A DNA stretch of 40,670 nucleotides. Source: an uncultured Chlorobiaceae bacterium. GTDB lineage: Bacteria > Bacteroidota > Chlorobiia > Chlorobiales > Chlorobiaceae. The first letter of the stretch is position 1; each line of letters opens with the position of its first letter. The translations under genes and the position numbers were made by a program. The notes beneath the pieces were generated by a model. The model was not told the origin of the DNA. It saw nothing but the letters and a program-made list of their open reading frames with translations, and did no database searches. Of this stretch, positions 26,412 through 35,499 are shown one piece after another. The stretch covers positions 1-40,670 of the forward strand of contig CAIVSG010000248.1 in the NCBI GenBank assembly GCA_903908555.1, given 5' to 3'.

Positions 26412-28136
26412 ATGAGCATGGTAGAAAAGAACATTAAAAAAAACCTTCCATATTTCTGGGACATTGTTGCGTTTTCTCTTGTCATGGGGCTCATCACCCT
26501 TTTGGCGTGGGGAAGTCATCAAATGGCCGTCCCATACACCCCCGGAGAGCAGATACCTCTTTCCCTCGATCCTGTTCATCTCCCATTGTATGCTTTGCGA
26601 ACCGTTCTGAGGATGGTTGCCGCGCTTATACTCTCTTTTGCCTTTACCTTCATCTATGCAACAGTAGCCGCAAAAAGTCGTCGGGCCGAAAGCATTCTGG
26701 TGCCTTTACTCGATATCCTCCAATCCGTACCGATTCTTGGCTTTCTCTCCATTACCGTTACCGGTTTTATAGCTCTTTTTCCCGGTAACCTTCTCGGTGT
26801 TGAAATGGCGGCCATATTTGCCATTTTCACCTCTCAGGCCTGGAATATGGCCTTCAGCTTTTATCAGTCCCTGAAAACCGTTCCCAAGGAACTTAAGGAG
26901 GCCTCAGCCCTTTTTGGACTCTCATCCTGGCAGAAGTTCTGGAAACTTGAAGCTCCATTTGCCACACCGAACCTGATCTGGAACACCATGATGTCGGTTT
27001 CCGGCGGCTGGTTTTTTGTTGTGGCATCGGAAGCTATCACCGTTGGCAAGACTGCTGTGACCCTGCCCGGTATAGGCTCTTACGTGGCACAGGCAATACA
27101 GAGCAAAAACCTTTCAGCAATCGGTTTTGCGCTTCTCACCATGCTGATTGTCATTCTCATCTACGATCAGCTGCTCTTTCGTCCGCTGGTAGCGTGGGCC
27201 GAAAAGTTCAAGTTTGAACTGACCGAAAGTCAGGATGCTGCTGAATCATGGGTTCTGACCCTTTTTCAACGTGCCCATGTGCTCCGTAACTTTGTAAAAG
27301 GAATCGGAAACAAGTGGACTACACTCATCGAACGACTTCCGAAACTGCCCCGACCTACGCAGAATTTCAAGGAAATCTCTCCACTGGTGATAAAGATACA
27401 GGGTTACACATGGTATGGTATCCTGATCTGCGGAATGAGTGTCGGAGCCTGGATGCTGATGAGTTTTGTCATGAACGGTGTTGATCATACGGAAATTGTT
27501 CATGTCTTTATGCTGGGCCTTATAACGCTTACCCGGGTTATGGTTTTACTGCTCCTTGCAAGTCTGGTATGGGTTCCGCTGGGAGTCATCATCGGCCTCA
27601 ATCCCCGACTTGCGACAAAGGTTCAGCCACTGGCGCAGTTTCTGGCAGCCTTTCCGGCAAACCTTTTTTTCCCTGTTGCGGTATTCTTTTTGGTACGATA
27701 CCGTCTTTCACCGGAAATATGGACTGCACCACTTATGATCCTCGGTACCCAGTGGTATATTCTTTTCAATGTTATCGCCGGAGCAGCTGCCATTCCAACG
27801 GATCTTCGCGAGGCCGCCAAAAATCTTGGTCTTTCAGGATGGCGGTTATGGAAGCACCTGCTCCTGCCGGGCATAATCCCTTCACTGATTACCGGTCTGA
27901 TCACTGCTTCAGGAGGTACCTGGAACGCCAGCATTGTTGCTGAAGTCGTCAGCTGGGGCAGTACAACCATTATCGCTACAGGCCTTGGCTCATACATTGC
28001 CCAGTGGACCGAAAAAGGTGACTACCCGCATATTGTTCTTGGTATCGCTGTCATGAGCCTTTACGTTGTGTTTTTCAACCGCTTTTTCTGGAGGCGGCTT
28101 TATAATATGTCACAGACCCGTTTTCGTCTGGATTAG
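26412..28136 (+). CDS. fused double permease of an ABC importer (NitT/TauT type)
   Basis: 574 residues with two BPD_transp_1 permease halves in one chain. Each has its own EAA coupling loop: 'ELKEASALFGLSSWQKFWKLEAP' (~160-182) and 'DLREAAKNLGLSGWRLWKHLLLP' (~463-485). Around 10-12 hydrophobic helices are spread over both halves, with a charged ~70-residue linker near 270-340. The fused form occurs in nitrate/sulfonate/taurine-type and related importers, so the protein forms the whole transmembrane channel. ATG at 26412, with an in-frame ATG two codons later. The ATPase gene follows after 12 bases. No substrate-binding protein gene is nearby, so the substrate (anion, sulfonate or metal chelate) cannot be named. 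Confidence 0.9.
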   Translation: MSMVEKNIKKNLPYFWDIVAFSLVMGLITLLAWGSHQMAVPYTPGEQIPLSLDPVHLPLYALRTVLRMVAALILSFAFTFIYATVAAKSRRAESILVPLLDILQSVPILGFLSITVTGFIALFPGNLLGVEMAAIFAIFTSQAWNMAFSFYQSLKTVPKELKEASALFGLSSWQKFWKLEAPFATPNLIWNTMMSVSGGWFFVVASEAITVGKTAVTLPGIGSYVAQAIQSKNLSAIGFALLTMLIVILIYDQLLFRPLVAWAEKFKFELTESQDAAESWVLTLFQRAHVLRNFVKGIGNKWTTLIERLPKLPRPTQNFKEISPLVIKIQGYTWYGILICGMSVGAWMLMSFVMNGVDHTEIVHVFMLGLITLTRVMVLLLLASLVWVPLGVIIGLNPRLATKVQPLAQFLAAFPANLFFPVAVFFLVRYRLSPEIWTAPLMILGTQWYILFNVIAGAAAIPTDLREAAKNLGLSGWRLWKHLLLPGIIPSLITGLITASGGTWNASIVAEVVSWGSTTIIATGLGSYIAQWTEKGDYPHIVLGIAVMSLYVVFFNRFFWRRLYNMSQTRFRLD

Positions 28137-28148
28137 AACCGCATACTT

Positions 28149-29468
28149 ATGAAAACATTGCATCCCGAGACTGACCTGCTGAATCTGAAAAATGTCAGCA
28201 AATCATTCAAAAAGTCCGGAGGAGAAGAGCATCTCGTTCTGGACGGGGTTAGCCTCACCATCAAAGAGGGTGAAATTGTTGCGCTCCTTGGACGATCAGG
28301 TTCGGGCAAGTCAACTCTGCTCCGTATCATTTCAGGCCTTAACCGTCCAGGAAGCGGCGAAGTCCTCTATTCCGGTAAGCCGGTTACCGGTCCCGTAAAA
28401 GGGCTGGCCATGGTGTTTCAGACCTTTGCCCTGTTCCCGTGGTTTACCGTCTTGGAAAATGTTGAACTCGGGCTTGATGCCTTGGGGGTGCATAAAGAAG
28501 AACGCAGGCGGCGCGCACTCGCAGCAATTGACCTCATCGGCCTTGATGGTTTTGAATCAGCCTATCCGAAAGAACTTTCCGGCGGGATGAGGCAGCGGGT
28601 AGGGTTTGCCCGTGCGCTGGTGGTTGAACCTACACTGCTTTTGATGGACGAAGCGTTCTCAGCCCTTGATGTGCTTACTGCCGAAACTCTCCGTACCGAT
28701 CTGATTGAGCTCTGGCTGGAGCGGCGAATTCCAACCAAGGGAATTCTTCTGGTATCCCATAATATCGAGGAAGCTGTTCTTCTCGCCGATCGTATTGTCA
28801 TTCTCGGAACCAATCCAGGTCGAATTCTGGCCGAAATCAAAATCCCCCTCCAGCATCCACGTGATCGCGAAGCTCCCACATTCCGGCAGCTTGTTGATCG
28901 TGTTTATGAACTCATGACTAAACGCCCCCGGAGTGCTGCAGGCAAGGTTGAAGCCGTCCCATTGTCGTACCGTCTCCCCAGTGCGTCTGTCAATCAGCTT
29001 GCAGGTTTCATGGAAGCTCTGGCCGCAGAGCCCTATAATGGAAGAGCCGATCTGCCTGAACTTGCCGATCAGATGGGATTTGACGTTGAAGAGCTTTTCC
29101 CGCTTCTCGAGGCATTGGAAATCCTTTCGTTTGCCCGAACCGAGGGAGGCGACGTTGAACTGACTCCATCAGGGACAAGCTACGTCGACTCTGACATTCT
29201 GCAACGCAAGGTGATCTTTGCAGAACATGTCATCCGCCATGTCACCCTGGCAGCCCATATCCGTCACGTTATCGATGAACGCCCCGGTAATCGTGCGCCC
29301 GAGGACCGCTTCCTTCGTGAACTCGAAGATTTTTTCAGCGAAGAAGAGGCCGAAAGGGTGTTGCAGGTAGCTATCGAGTGGGGTCGTTATGCCGAACATT
29401 TTGCCTACGAAGAGGGTTCCGGCATCCTGAGTCTCGAAAACCCCGCAAGCTACACTTCAGCGCTATAG
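28149..29468 (+). CDS. ABC importer ATPase with C-terminal AAA-associated domain
   Basis: 439 residues. The NBD has Walker A GRSGSGKST (~48-56), the Q-loop 'MVFQTFALFPWFTVLENV', signature 'ELSGGMRQRVGFARAL', Walker B 'LLLMDEAFSALD' and switch His in 'LLVSHNIEEAV'; this is the NitT/TauT subfamily. From ~275 comes an extra ~160-residue domain ('VNQLAGFMEALAAEPYNGRADLPELADQMGFDVEELFPLLEALEILSF') matching the AAA-associated C-terminal domain, with winged-helix character, seen on some importers' ATPases and thought to be regulatory. It is 12 bases downstream of the permease and completes a two-gene transporter. Confidence 0.92.
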   Translation: MKTLHPETDLLNLKNVSKSFKKSGGEEHLVLDGVSLTIKEGEIVALLGRSGSGKSTLLRIISGLNRPGSGEVLYSGKPVTGPVKGLAMVFQTFALFPWFTVLENVELGLDALGVHKEERRRRALAAIDLIGLDGFESAYPKELSGGMRQRVGFARALVVEPTLLLMDEAFSALDVLTAETLRTDLIELWLERRIPTKGILLVSHNIEEAVLLADRIVILGTNPGRILAEIKIPLQHPRDREAPTFRQLVDRVYELMTKRPRSAAGKVEAVPLSYRLPSASVNQLAGFMEALAAEPYNGRADLPELADQMGFDVEELFPLLEALEILSFARTEGGDVELTPSGTSYVDSDILQRKVIFAEHVIRHVTLAAHIRHVIDERPGNRAPEDRFLRELEDFFSEEEAERVLQVAIEWGRYAEHFAYEEGSGILSLENPASYTSAL

Positions 29469-29644
29469 GGTATCCTTGCAATGTTGGTGTGTTTTAAATT
29501 TAAAATCTTGCGCAGTTGCGACTGATGCGGCTCTGTTTTCATTCGCATTCTTATGCAATTATTGTTATAATTCCATACATTTTTTCACCTTTTACCCATG
29601 AATGTTCGCCGATCTATCGATGATAGCGGAAAAAATATAAATAC

Positions 29645-30034
29645 ATGCCTATATCCGGTCCATATAAAAACGAAGCTGTCCGGTTTCGGGAAGAGATAAA
29701 AAAGAAATTCAAGACTCAGATAGCTCTCTGTCATGCCATAGGCGCAAAAGACGGTTCTTATGTTACCGGCTACGTCAACGGAAACAACCGCATAGGTAAT
29801 ATTTTGCGTGAAAAACTTGAAGCAGTGGGTGTGGATGTCAACTATATCCTTTACGGAAAAAGAACGGAGGCAGAAAAACCTAAAACGGGATCAGGTCAGG
29901 AGCTGAGGGATTTGCTTTACCAATGCACCGAAAAGATCATTCACCTGCAGAACACGGTTATTGAAATGAACAAAGAACTTCTTGATGTCAACCAGCTGCT
30001 GGAAACTGTCAAAAAAAGTGTCACTCAGTCTTAA
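29645..30034 (+). CDS. HTH (XRE-like) DNA-binding protein with coiled-coil tail
   Basis: 129 residues. 'FREEIKKKFKTQIALCHAIGAKDGSYVTGYVNGNNRIGNILREKLEAVGVDVNYILYG' (~13-71) has the layout of phage-repressor-like helix-turn-helix proteins, including the 'LREKLEAVGVDVNYILYG' ending common in short XRE regulators. Residues ~85-125 form a leucine-rich amphipathic helix that probably dimerises. ATG at 29645; no strong Shine-Dalgarno. The gene ends 17 bases before the DUF1848 gene on the same strand, so they are likely co-transcribed. Confidence 0.8.
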   Translation: MPISGPYKNEAVRFREEIKKKFKTQIALCHAIGAKDGSYVTGYVNGNNRIGNILREKLEAVGVDVNYILYGKRTEAEKPKTGSGQELRDLLYQCTEKIIHLQNTVIEMNKELLDVNQLLETVKKSVTQS

Positions 30035-30051
30035 GAGTGTGGATCTATTAC

Positions 30052-30960
30052 ATGATTATCAGCGCAAGCAGAAGGAGTGATATTCCTGCCTTTTTTGGTG
30101 AGTGGCTGGTAAATCGTCTGCAGGCAGGTGAAGTGCTGGTGCGCAACCCCATGCAGCCAAAACAGGTCAGCAGAATTTCGCTCTCTCCCGATAATGTTGA
30201 CGCCATTGTTTTCTGGACAAAAAATCCTGCAAACTTTCTCTCCCGTCTGCCTGAGATTGACCGGCTGGGATATGCTTATTATTTCCTTTTTACACTCACT
30301 CCTTACGATGCAGCGATTGAACCCGGAGTTGAAGATAAGCGGTCAGTCATGAATGTTTTCAAGCAGCTTTCGCGCCTGATCGGACCGGAAAAAGTTGTCT
30401 GGCGCTACGATCCGGTTATTCTCAGTGATCTTTATACTCCTGCGTGGCACCGGGCCTCCTTTGACCGGCTTGCAAAAGAACTTTCCGGCTATACTGAACG
30501 CTGTATTATCAGTTTTTTTGATGACTACCGTAAGGTCAGAACCCGGATGCGTCCTATTGGCCATACCATGCCCGACAAGGTGCTGATGGAGGGTATTGCC
30601 GGTATGTTTGCTGATTCAGCTAACCGGAATGGTATCTCGCTTTTTACCTGCAGCCAGGATGTTGACATGTCACAATACGGTATCATGCACAGCCGATGTA
30701 TCGATAGTGATCTTGTGGGCCGTATTTCGAGTCGGCAGATGAGTGGTCGGAAAAAAGACAGCAGACAAAGAAATGCCTGTGGATGCGTCGAGAGCCGCGA
30801 TATCGGCAGTTACGATACCTGCACGCACGGTTGCCTCTACTGTTATGCAGTTTCCTCGCATGCAAAAGCATGCAAAGCCCTCCAGCATTACGATCCTTTT
30901 TCTCCGATGCTCTGTGATTCACTGAAGGGAAATGAAACAATCACCAACCCGAGACAATAA
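30052..30960 (+). CDS. DUF1848 protein with CxxxCxxC cluster
   Basis: 302 residues. 'MIISASRRSDIPAFFGEWLVNRLQAGEV' is the family's conserved start, which is why I chose ATG 30052 over an in-frame GTG at 30037. 'AIVFWTKNPANFL' and 'YYFLFTLTPYD' follow, and the C-terminal 'DTCTHGCLYCYA' gives Cys257, Cys261 and Cys264, a CxxxCxxC motif resembling radical-SAM iron-sulfur sites; an adjacent 'CGCVESRDIGSYD' adds two more Cys. The family has no assigned reaction that I know. The upstream HTH gene is 17 bases away, so the pair may form a small regulated unit. Confidence 0.88.
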   Translation: MIISASRRSDIPAFFGEWLVNRLQAGEVLVRNPMQPKQVSRISLSPDNVDAIVFWTKNPANFLSRLPEIDRLGYAYYFLFTLTPYDAAIEPGVEDKRSVMNVFKQLSRLIGPEKVVWRYDPVILSDLYTPAWHRASFDRLAKELSGYTERCIISFFDDYRKVRTRMRPIGHTMPDKVLMEGIAGMFADSANRNGISLFTCSQDVDMSQYGIMHSRCIDSDLVGRISSRQMSGRKKDSRQRNACGCVESRDIGSYDTCTHGCLYCYAVSSHAKACKALQHYDPFSPMLCDSLKGNETITNPRQ

Positions 30961-30980
30961 ACTGTTTTCTCTCTGGACAA

Positions 30981-31016
30981 CTTTTGTTTTGTTGGGGTTC
31001 CGCAATCACCCCAACC
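30981..31016. repeat. REP-like palindromic repeat, copy 1
   Basis: A T-rich lead-in is followed by GTTGGGGT (30991-30998), loop TCCGCAATC and ACCCCAAC (31008-31015), an 8-base-pair stem with a 9-base loop. It lies between the converging DUF1848 gene and the export-operon end. A second copy with three differences in 36 bases is at 37057-37092. The minus-strand reading is followed by A-rich, not T-rich, sequence, so it is not a standard intrinsic terminator. Confidence 0.75.
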
Positions 31017-31038
31017 TACATATGTAGCGTGCGGAGGC

Positions 31039-32274
31039 TTACTTGGGTCTAAGCGCTTCAACTGGATTGAGATTTGCGGCTTTCCATGCGGGGAAGAGCC
31101 CAAACGTCATGCCGATTGTAGAACAGACTATCATGGAGACCGTTATCCAAATCCAGGGAAATATTGGCGGCAGATTGAATTTCAAGGCAACGATATTGCC
31201 CGCCACAATACCTACCACAATACCGATGACACCTCCTACTATTGAGAGAAAAAGCGATTCAAAGAGGAACTGACGAAGAATACTGCTATTGGGTGCCCCG
31301 ATCGATTTTCTGATTCCGATCTCTCTGGTTCTTTCAGTTACGCTTACCAGCATGATGTTCATGATACCAACTCCTGCAGTCAGGAGGGCCATAAAGCTGA
31401 TAATGAAGGCACCTGTACTGATGGCTCGTTGTATATCTCTGAATGAGTCGATGAGAGATTCGTTTGTTCTGATCTCAAAATCGTTGATATCCTTCACAGT
31501 CAATCCCCTTGCGAGTCTCATGGCCCCGATTGCACGGTCAATGGCTAGCGGATAGTCTTTGCGTGAGAGGGCTTCAACGGTGATGTTCAGGCTGCTCTTT
31601 TCGTTGACATGATCCAGGTAGCGGGTGATGGGAATGAGCACAAAATTATCCTGGCTTTGACCGAATGCTGCCCCCTTTTTATCAAAAACCCCTGTGACGG
31701 TATAGACCTCTCCATTGACCTTGATGAATTTATTCAATGGAGTTTCACCTGCAGGAAAGAGTGTTTCTGCAAGCTCGCTGCCAAGCACTGCAGTGTTTCT
31801 TGCTGACTTGATATCGTTTTGTGAGAGATTACGACCAATGACGACATTGAAGCCGTTGGATGCGGAAAAGTTTTCATCCCCGCCGGTCAGCGTGACATCA
31901 GGATTGGTAGTGCGATTGGCATATTTTGCAAGGTTGGCCGGGCTGGAAATGGTAAACCCTATATTTCGGGCGTGTGTCTCCATGCTTTTTTTAAATAACA
32001 GCGCCTGCACGTAGGTGATATCCTTCCTGTTGGCATAGACGTTTCGTTTGTGGCCGCTGCCGAAAACTGTTGCAGGATTTTTTTGCATCTGGAACGTGTT
32101 GGCTCCAAGACTGGCAAGGCCCGATTCAACGCTTTTTTCAACGGCATCAAGTGCTGTCATCACTGAAATGATGGAGAATACGCCGACGGCGACGCCCATA
32201 ATGGTGAGCCATGACCGAAGCTTGTTGACGGTCAGCGAAAAAATCGCCTGGATGATGATTTCACGCAGCAGCAT
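31039..32274 (-). CDS. MacB/FtsX-type ABC permease (last gene of export operon)
   Basis: 411 residues: an N-terminal helix ('LTIMGVAVGVFSIISVMTAL'), a large periplasmic MacB_PCD domain (~50-260), and three C-terminal FtsX-type helices ('FIISFMALLTAGVGIMNIMLVSVTERTREIGIRKSIGA' and on). The 'RTREIGIRK' coupling loop is diagnostic of the type VII (MacB-like) mechanotransmission family. It has no ATPase domain of its own and would use the separate ATPase upstream in the operon. It follows the sister permease by 8 bases and is a paralogue of it; together they could form a heterodimer. Substrate unknown. Confidence 0.92.
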   Translation of the reverse strand: MLLREIIIQAIFSLTVNKLRSWLTIMGVAVGVFSIISVMTALDAVEKSVESGLASLGANTFQMQKNPATVFGSGHKRNVYANRKDITYVQALLFKKSMETHARNIGFTISSPANLAKYANRTTNPDVTLTGGDENFSASNGFNVVIGRNLSQNDIKSARNTAVLGSELAETLFPAGETPLNKFIKVNGEVYTVTGVFDKKGAAFGQSQDNFVLIPITRYLDHVNEKSSLNITVEALSRKDYPLAIDRAIGAMRLARGLTVKDINDFEIRTNESLIDSFRDIQRAISTGAFIISFMALLTAGVGIMNIMLVSVTERTREIGIRKSIGAPNSSILRQFLFESLFLSIVGGVIGIVVGIVAGNIVALKFNLPPIFPWIWITVSMIVCSTIGMTFGLFPAWKAANLNPVEALRPK

Positions 32275-32282
32275 AAGTACTC

Positions 32283-33548
32283 CTATTCATAACGCAACGA
32301 GTCTGCAGGGTCAAGCTTTGAGGCTGTTACAGCAGGTGCAAGGCCTGAAACAACACCGGTAATCACTGAAACGGCAAGACTTGCCAGTACAAGGTCAAGA
32401 GAGAATTGTATTGGAAAATCAGGGACAATTTTTTCGATAGCGAAGGTAATCATGAGAGCCGTGAAAAGCCCAGTAAATCCTCCGATAATGCAGATCATCA
32501 CCGATTCAATAAGAAACTGCAGGAGAATGGTCTGCCGTCTTGCTCCAAGTGCTTTGCGAAGACCGATCTCTCTTGTGCGCTCCTTTACACTGACGAAGGT
32601 GATGTTCATGATACCGATAGCTCCAACAAAAAGCGACATTCCGGTAATGAAGATACCTGCGATTGCAATTCCGTTTTTGATGGGGTCAAGCTGGCTTTTG
32701 AACGCTCTCTGTTCATTGATCGAGAAGTCTTCATCTTTTCCTGCAGGAATCCTGCGGATTCTTCTCATCAGGCCAAGCAGTTCCTCCTTTGCTTCTGAGA
32801 CACGGGTCTGCTCTTTGATTTTCACCCTGAGAGTTGTGAACATGTTTTTGCCGTAGATCTTTTCAAAGGCACCGAGCGGCATGATGATCTGATTGTCAAA
32901 ACTGAAAAGGCCGAGGAACTTGCCCTGTTTTTTGAATATGCCGATAATGCGGCATTTGCCGTTTTTCAGCTGGATTGATTTGTCAAGAGCAGGCTCATTT
33001 GGAAAGAGGCCTGTGGCTATATCATCGCCGATGACGCAAACCATTGCACTGCTGGCTGATTCCACAGCTGTAAAGAACCGGCCCGATGTGAGCCCGCCTG
33101 CTGCTGTTTCGAGATAGTTATGGTTCGTTCCGAGAGAAAATATCTGCTCAAGGATTCGATCCCTGTACTTTGCCGATGCTTGATAGGTTGACATTTGAGG
33201 AACTGCAAGGAGCAGTTCTGAATGTGGATTCGGAGCAATCATCCTGTTGAGCTGATCGGCATACTCTACTTTCAGGTCAGGGCGGTTGCGGTAGAGCCAC
33301 CACTGTCCCATCGTGGTCCACGATGTTTTCTGGACATAGATAACATCGTAACCGAGCATGGCAAGGCTTTTATCAAATCCGCGGTCAATACCATTGATCG
33401 CTGTGCCCATCATGGTAATGGCAACAATTCCTATTATGACACCGAGTGCGGTAAGAAACGAGCGGATTTTATTGGCCCGGATCTGGAAGAGAGCCATTTT
33501 CAGGCTCTCAGTGGTTTCATAGCGAAACTGTCGGTAGGTCAGTTTCAT
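32283..33548 (-). CDS. MacB/FtsX-type ABC permease
   Basis: 421 residues with the same layout as its neighbour: helix 1 ('[21 protein letters not shown]'), periplasmic domain, then '[41 protein letters not shown]' and two more helices. The ATG overlaps the ATPase TGA (ATGA at 33545-33548), so expression is coupled. It probably pairs with the following permease to form the inner-membrane part of a tripartite export pump with the MacA-like adaptor and TolC-like channel of the same operon. Confidence 0.92.
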   Translation of the reverse strand: MKLTYRQFRYETTESLKMALFQIRANKIRSFLTALGVIIGIVAITMMGTAINGIDRGFDKSLAMLGYDVIYVQKTSWTTMGQWWLYRNRPDLKVEYADQLNRMIAPNPHSELLLAVPQMSTYQASAKYRDRILEQIFSLGTNHNYLETAAGGLTSGRFFTAVESASSAMVCVIGDDIATGLFPNEPALDKSIQLKNGKCRIIGIFKKQGKFLGLFSFDNQIIMPLGAFEKIYGKNMFTTLRVKIKEQTRVSEAKEELLGLMRRIRRIPAGKDEDFSINEQRAFKSQLDPIKNGIAIAGIFITGMSLFVGAIGIMNITFVSVKERTREIGLRKALGARRQTILLQFLIESVMICIIGGFTGLFTALMITFAIEKIVPDFPIQFSLDLVLASLAVSVITGVVSGLAPAVTASKLDPADSLRYE

Positions 33549-34234
33549 TGCTTGTTGTCGCTTTCTATTTTTCCATCCCTGAGCCGTATGACTCTGCGGG
33601 TGTAGCGGGCAATATCCTCTTCATGGGTAATAAGGATGATGGTATTTCCTGCATCGGAGAGTGCACCGAAAATATCCATGATATCATGACTGGTCGCAGT
33701 GTCGAGGTTTCCTGTCGGTTCATCGGCAAGTATGATCGACGGTTTATTGATCAGTGCCCTTGCTATAGCCACTCGCTGAATCTGGCCACCAGAGAGTTCA
33801 GCCGGTTTATGAGTAATTCTGTCACCGAGTCCAACTTTAACAAGTGCTTCAGCAGCTCTTTGTTCTCGCTCTTCAGGCGGAACGCCGGCATAGATTAAAG
33901 GGAGTTCGACATTGCGAAGGCAGTTAAGGCGCGGGAGCAGGTTAAAGGTTTGAAAAACAAAGCCGATTTCCTTATTCCTGATACGGGCAAGCTCATCTTC
34001 GTCCATTTCAGCAACATGCTGTCCGTTGAGCTCATAAATACCTGAAGTCGGGGTATCAAGACAGCCTATAATATTCATGAGCGTTGATTTGCCGCTGCCG
34101 GATGGTCCCATGATCGCCGTATAGTCGTTACGCTTGAAATCAAGGTTTATCGAGTCGAGTGCCCTGACCTCCTGATCGCCCATGGTGTAGAATTTACAGA
34201 GCGATTGCATCGTGATGATAGCTGGCGACTGCAC
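33545..34234 (-). CDS. MacB/LolD-type ABC ATPase
   Basis: The NBD has Walker [10 protein letters not shown], signature '[15 protein letters not shown]', Walker B '[12 protein letters not shown]' and '[16 protein letters not shown]'; this is the LolD/MacB class. The frame is open far upstream inside the adaptor gene, so the start must be chosen. GTG at 34234 gives '[19 protein letters not shown]', matching the usual start of the family and lying 7 bases after the adaptor stop; ATG at 34210 is the alternative. Neither has a Shine-Dalgarno, so translational coupling to the adaptor is likely. It powers the two downstream permeases. Confidence 0.9.
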   Translation of the reverse strand: MQSPAIITMQSLCKFYTMGDQEVRALDSINLDFKRNDYTAIMGPSGSGKSTLMNIIGCLDTPTSGIYELNGQHVAEMDEDELARIRNKEIGFVFQTFNLLPRLNCLRNVELPLIYAGVPPEEREQRAAEALVKVGLGDRITHKPAELSGGQIQRVAIARALINKPSIILADEPTGNLDTATSHDIMDIFGALSDAGNTIILITHEEDIARYTRRVIRLRDGKIESDNKQ

Positions 34235-34241
34235 TGTCGGG

Positions 34242-35492
34242 CTATCGTTGCTGAGGCTTGACAATGGATCCTTCTTTGAGCTGGCTTGTAATTGCTGTGT
34301 AGCTTCCTGAAACAACCTCTTCTCCTTTTGTGAGTCCTTCAGTGACGATAATATGGGTATTGTCTGTTGTTCCTGTTTTAACCGGACGGAATGATGCTTT
34401 ACCAGATTTGATGATAAATACCCCTTGCCGGCTGTCGGGTGCTTTTGGTTTTGCCGCAATGGTGACGGATTTGTCCTGACCTTCACTTTCCGGGGTTTTG
34501 GTTGTACTTCTTATTGTGACACTTTGAATAGGGACAACAAGAGCGTTTTTAACACGTTGCGATTCAATATCTGCTGTAGCGCTCATGCCGGGTTTAAGCA
34601 GGCGATGATGGTTTAAAATGTGAATCTTGACCGAAAAATTTGTGACCTCTTCCTGTGTCCCTGTAGCTTTTGATATGGCGGAATTCGATATTTCATGCAC
34701 AACTCCCTGGAATATTCGATCGCCGAAAGCATCGACTTTGATAGAGACTGGATTACCTGGCTTGATATTGATTATATCGTTTTCATTGACCTCAACTTTT
34801 ACCTGCATGCTGTCAAGGTTGGCGAGCCGGAGGACTTCGGTGCCGGGGAATTGCCCTGTACCGACAACACGTTCACCAAGCTTGTTGTTAAGGACGATGA
34901 TTGAGCCGCTGATCGGTGCACGTACCACAGTCTTTTTCAAGCGATCCTGATTCTGGTCAAGAAGGCTTTTATTTTGTTCTATCGCATGAAGTGAGGCCTG
35001 GTAGGATGCCCGAGCAGATTGTGCATTGCTTTTAGATGCAATATAATCTGATTCGGAGATAAGTTTATCCTTGAACAGGAGTTGGGCTTTCCGGAAATCA
35101 TCTTCCGACTTCATTTTTTTTGATAGAGATTCCTGGCTTTGCGATTTAGCTGAATTTAGCTGAGCAAGGCTTTGTTCAACCTGATTGATATAGAGGTCGG
35201 GCTGAATTTTAAGCAGCAGATCTCCTTTTCTTACGTTTTGTCCATCCTGGATGGGCAGTTCGAGAATTTCACCAGAGACGTCCGGGGAGATGGCAACGAC
35301 AAGAACAGGTTCTATTTTTCCCGTTGCTGTAACAATATGCACAACTTCTTTTACGGAAACACGTTCGGTTGTTACCTCAACGGGTTTTTCCCTGAGGGTT
35401 AGAAAAGTAAAGATTGCTCCGCCTGCAACGAGAAGTGCTGCAAGGGTGATCAATATCGTTTTGCGATTCAACAGGGATTTTTGTTTGCTCAT
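34242..35492 (-). CDS. MacA-type periplasmic adaptor (membrane fusion protein)
   Basis: 416 residues. A signal-anchor helix at ~12-32 ('[19 protein letters not shown]') follows a basic N-terminus. Next come '[41 protein letters not shown]' (lipoyl half), an alpha-hairpin (~95-180), '[10 protein letters not shown]' (second lipoyl half), and a beta-barrel with a C-terminal membrane-proximal domain. It links the inner-membrane MacB-like permeases to the TolC-like outer-membrane channel. It follows the TolC gene by 7 bases. Confidence 0.93.
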   Translation of the reverse strand: MSKQKSLLNRKTILITLAALLVAGGAIFTFLTLREKPVEVTTERVSVKEVVHIVTATGKIEPVLVVAISPDVSGEILELPIQDGQNVRKGDLLLKIQPDLYINQVEQSLAQLNSAKSQSQESLSKKMKSEDDFRKAQLLFKDKLISESDYIASKSNAQSARASYQASLHAIEQNKSLLDQNQDRLKKTVVRAPISGSIIVLNNKLGERVVGTGQFPGTEVLRLANLDSMQVKVEVNENDIINIKPGNPVSIKVDAFGDRIFQGVVHEISNSAISKATGTQEEVTNFSVKIHILNHHRLLKPGMSATADIESQRVKNALVVPIQSVTIRSTTKTPESEGQDKSVTIAAKPKAPDSRQGVFIIKSGKASFRPVKTGTTDNTHIIVTEGLTKGEEVVSGSYTAITSQLKEGSIVKPQQR

Positions 35493-35499
35493 GGATATC

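Noticed and set aside
30981..31016. Intrinsic terminator between convergent operons
   Set aside because: The T-run precedes the hairpin on the plus strand and no T-run follows it on either strand, so a REP-like element fits better.
34211..34486. Long N-terminal extension of the MacB-type ATPase beginning at 34486
   Set aside because: The extension is out-of-frame sequence of the adaptor gene and matches nothing in the ATPase family; start near 34234 or 34210 fits.
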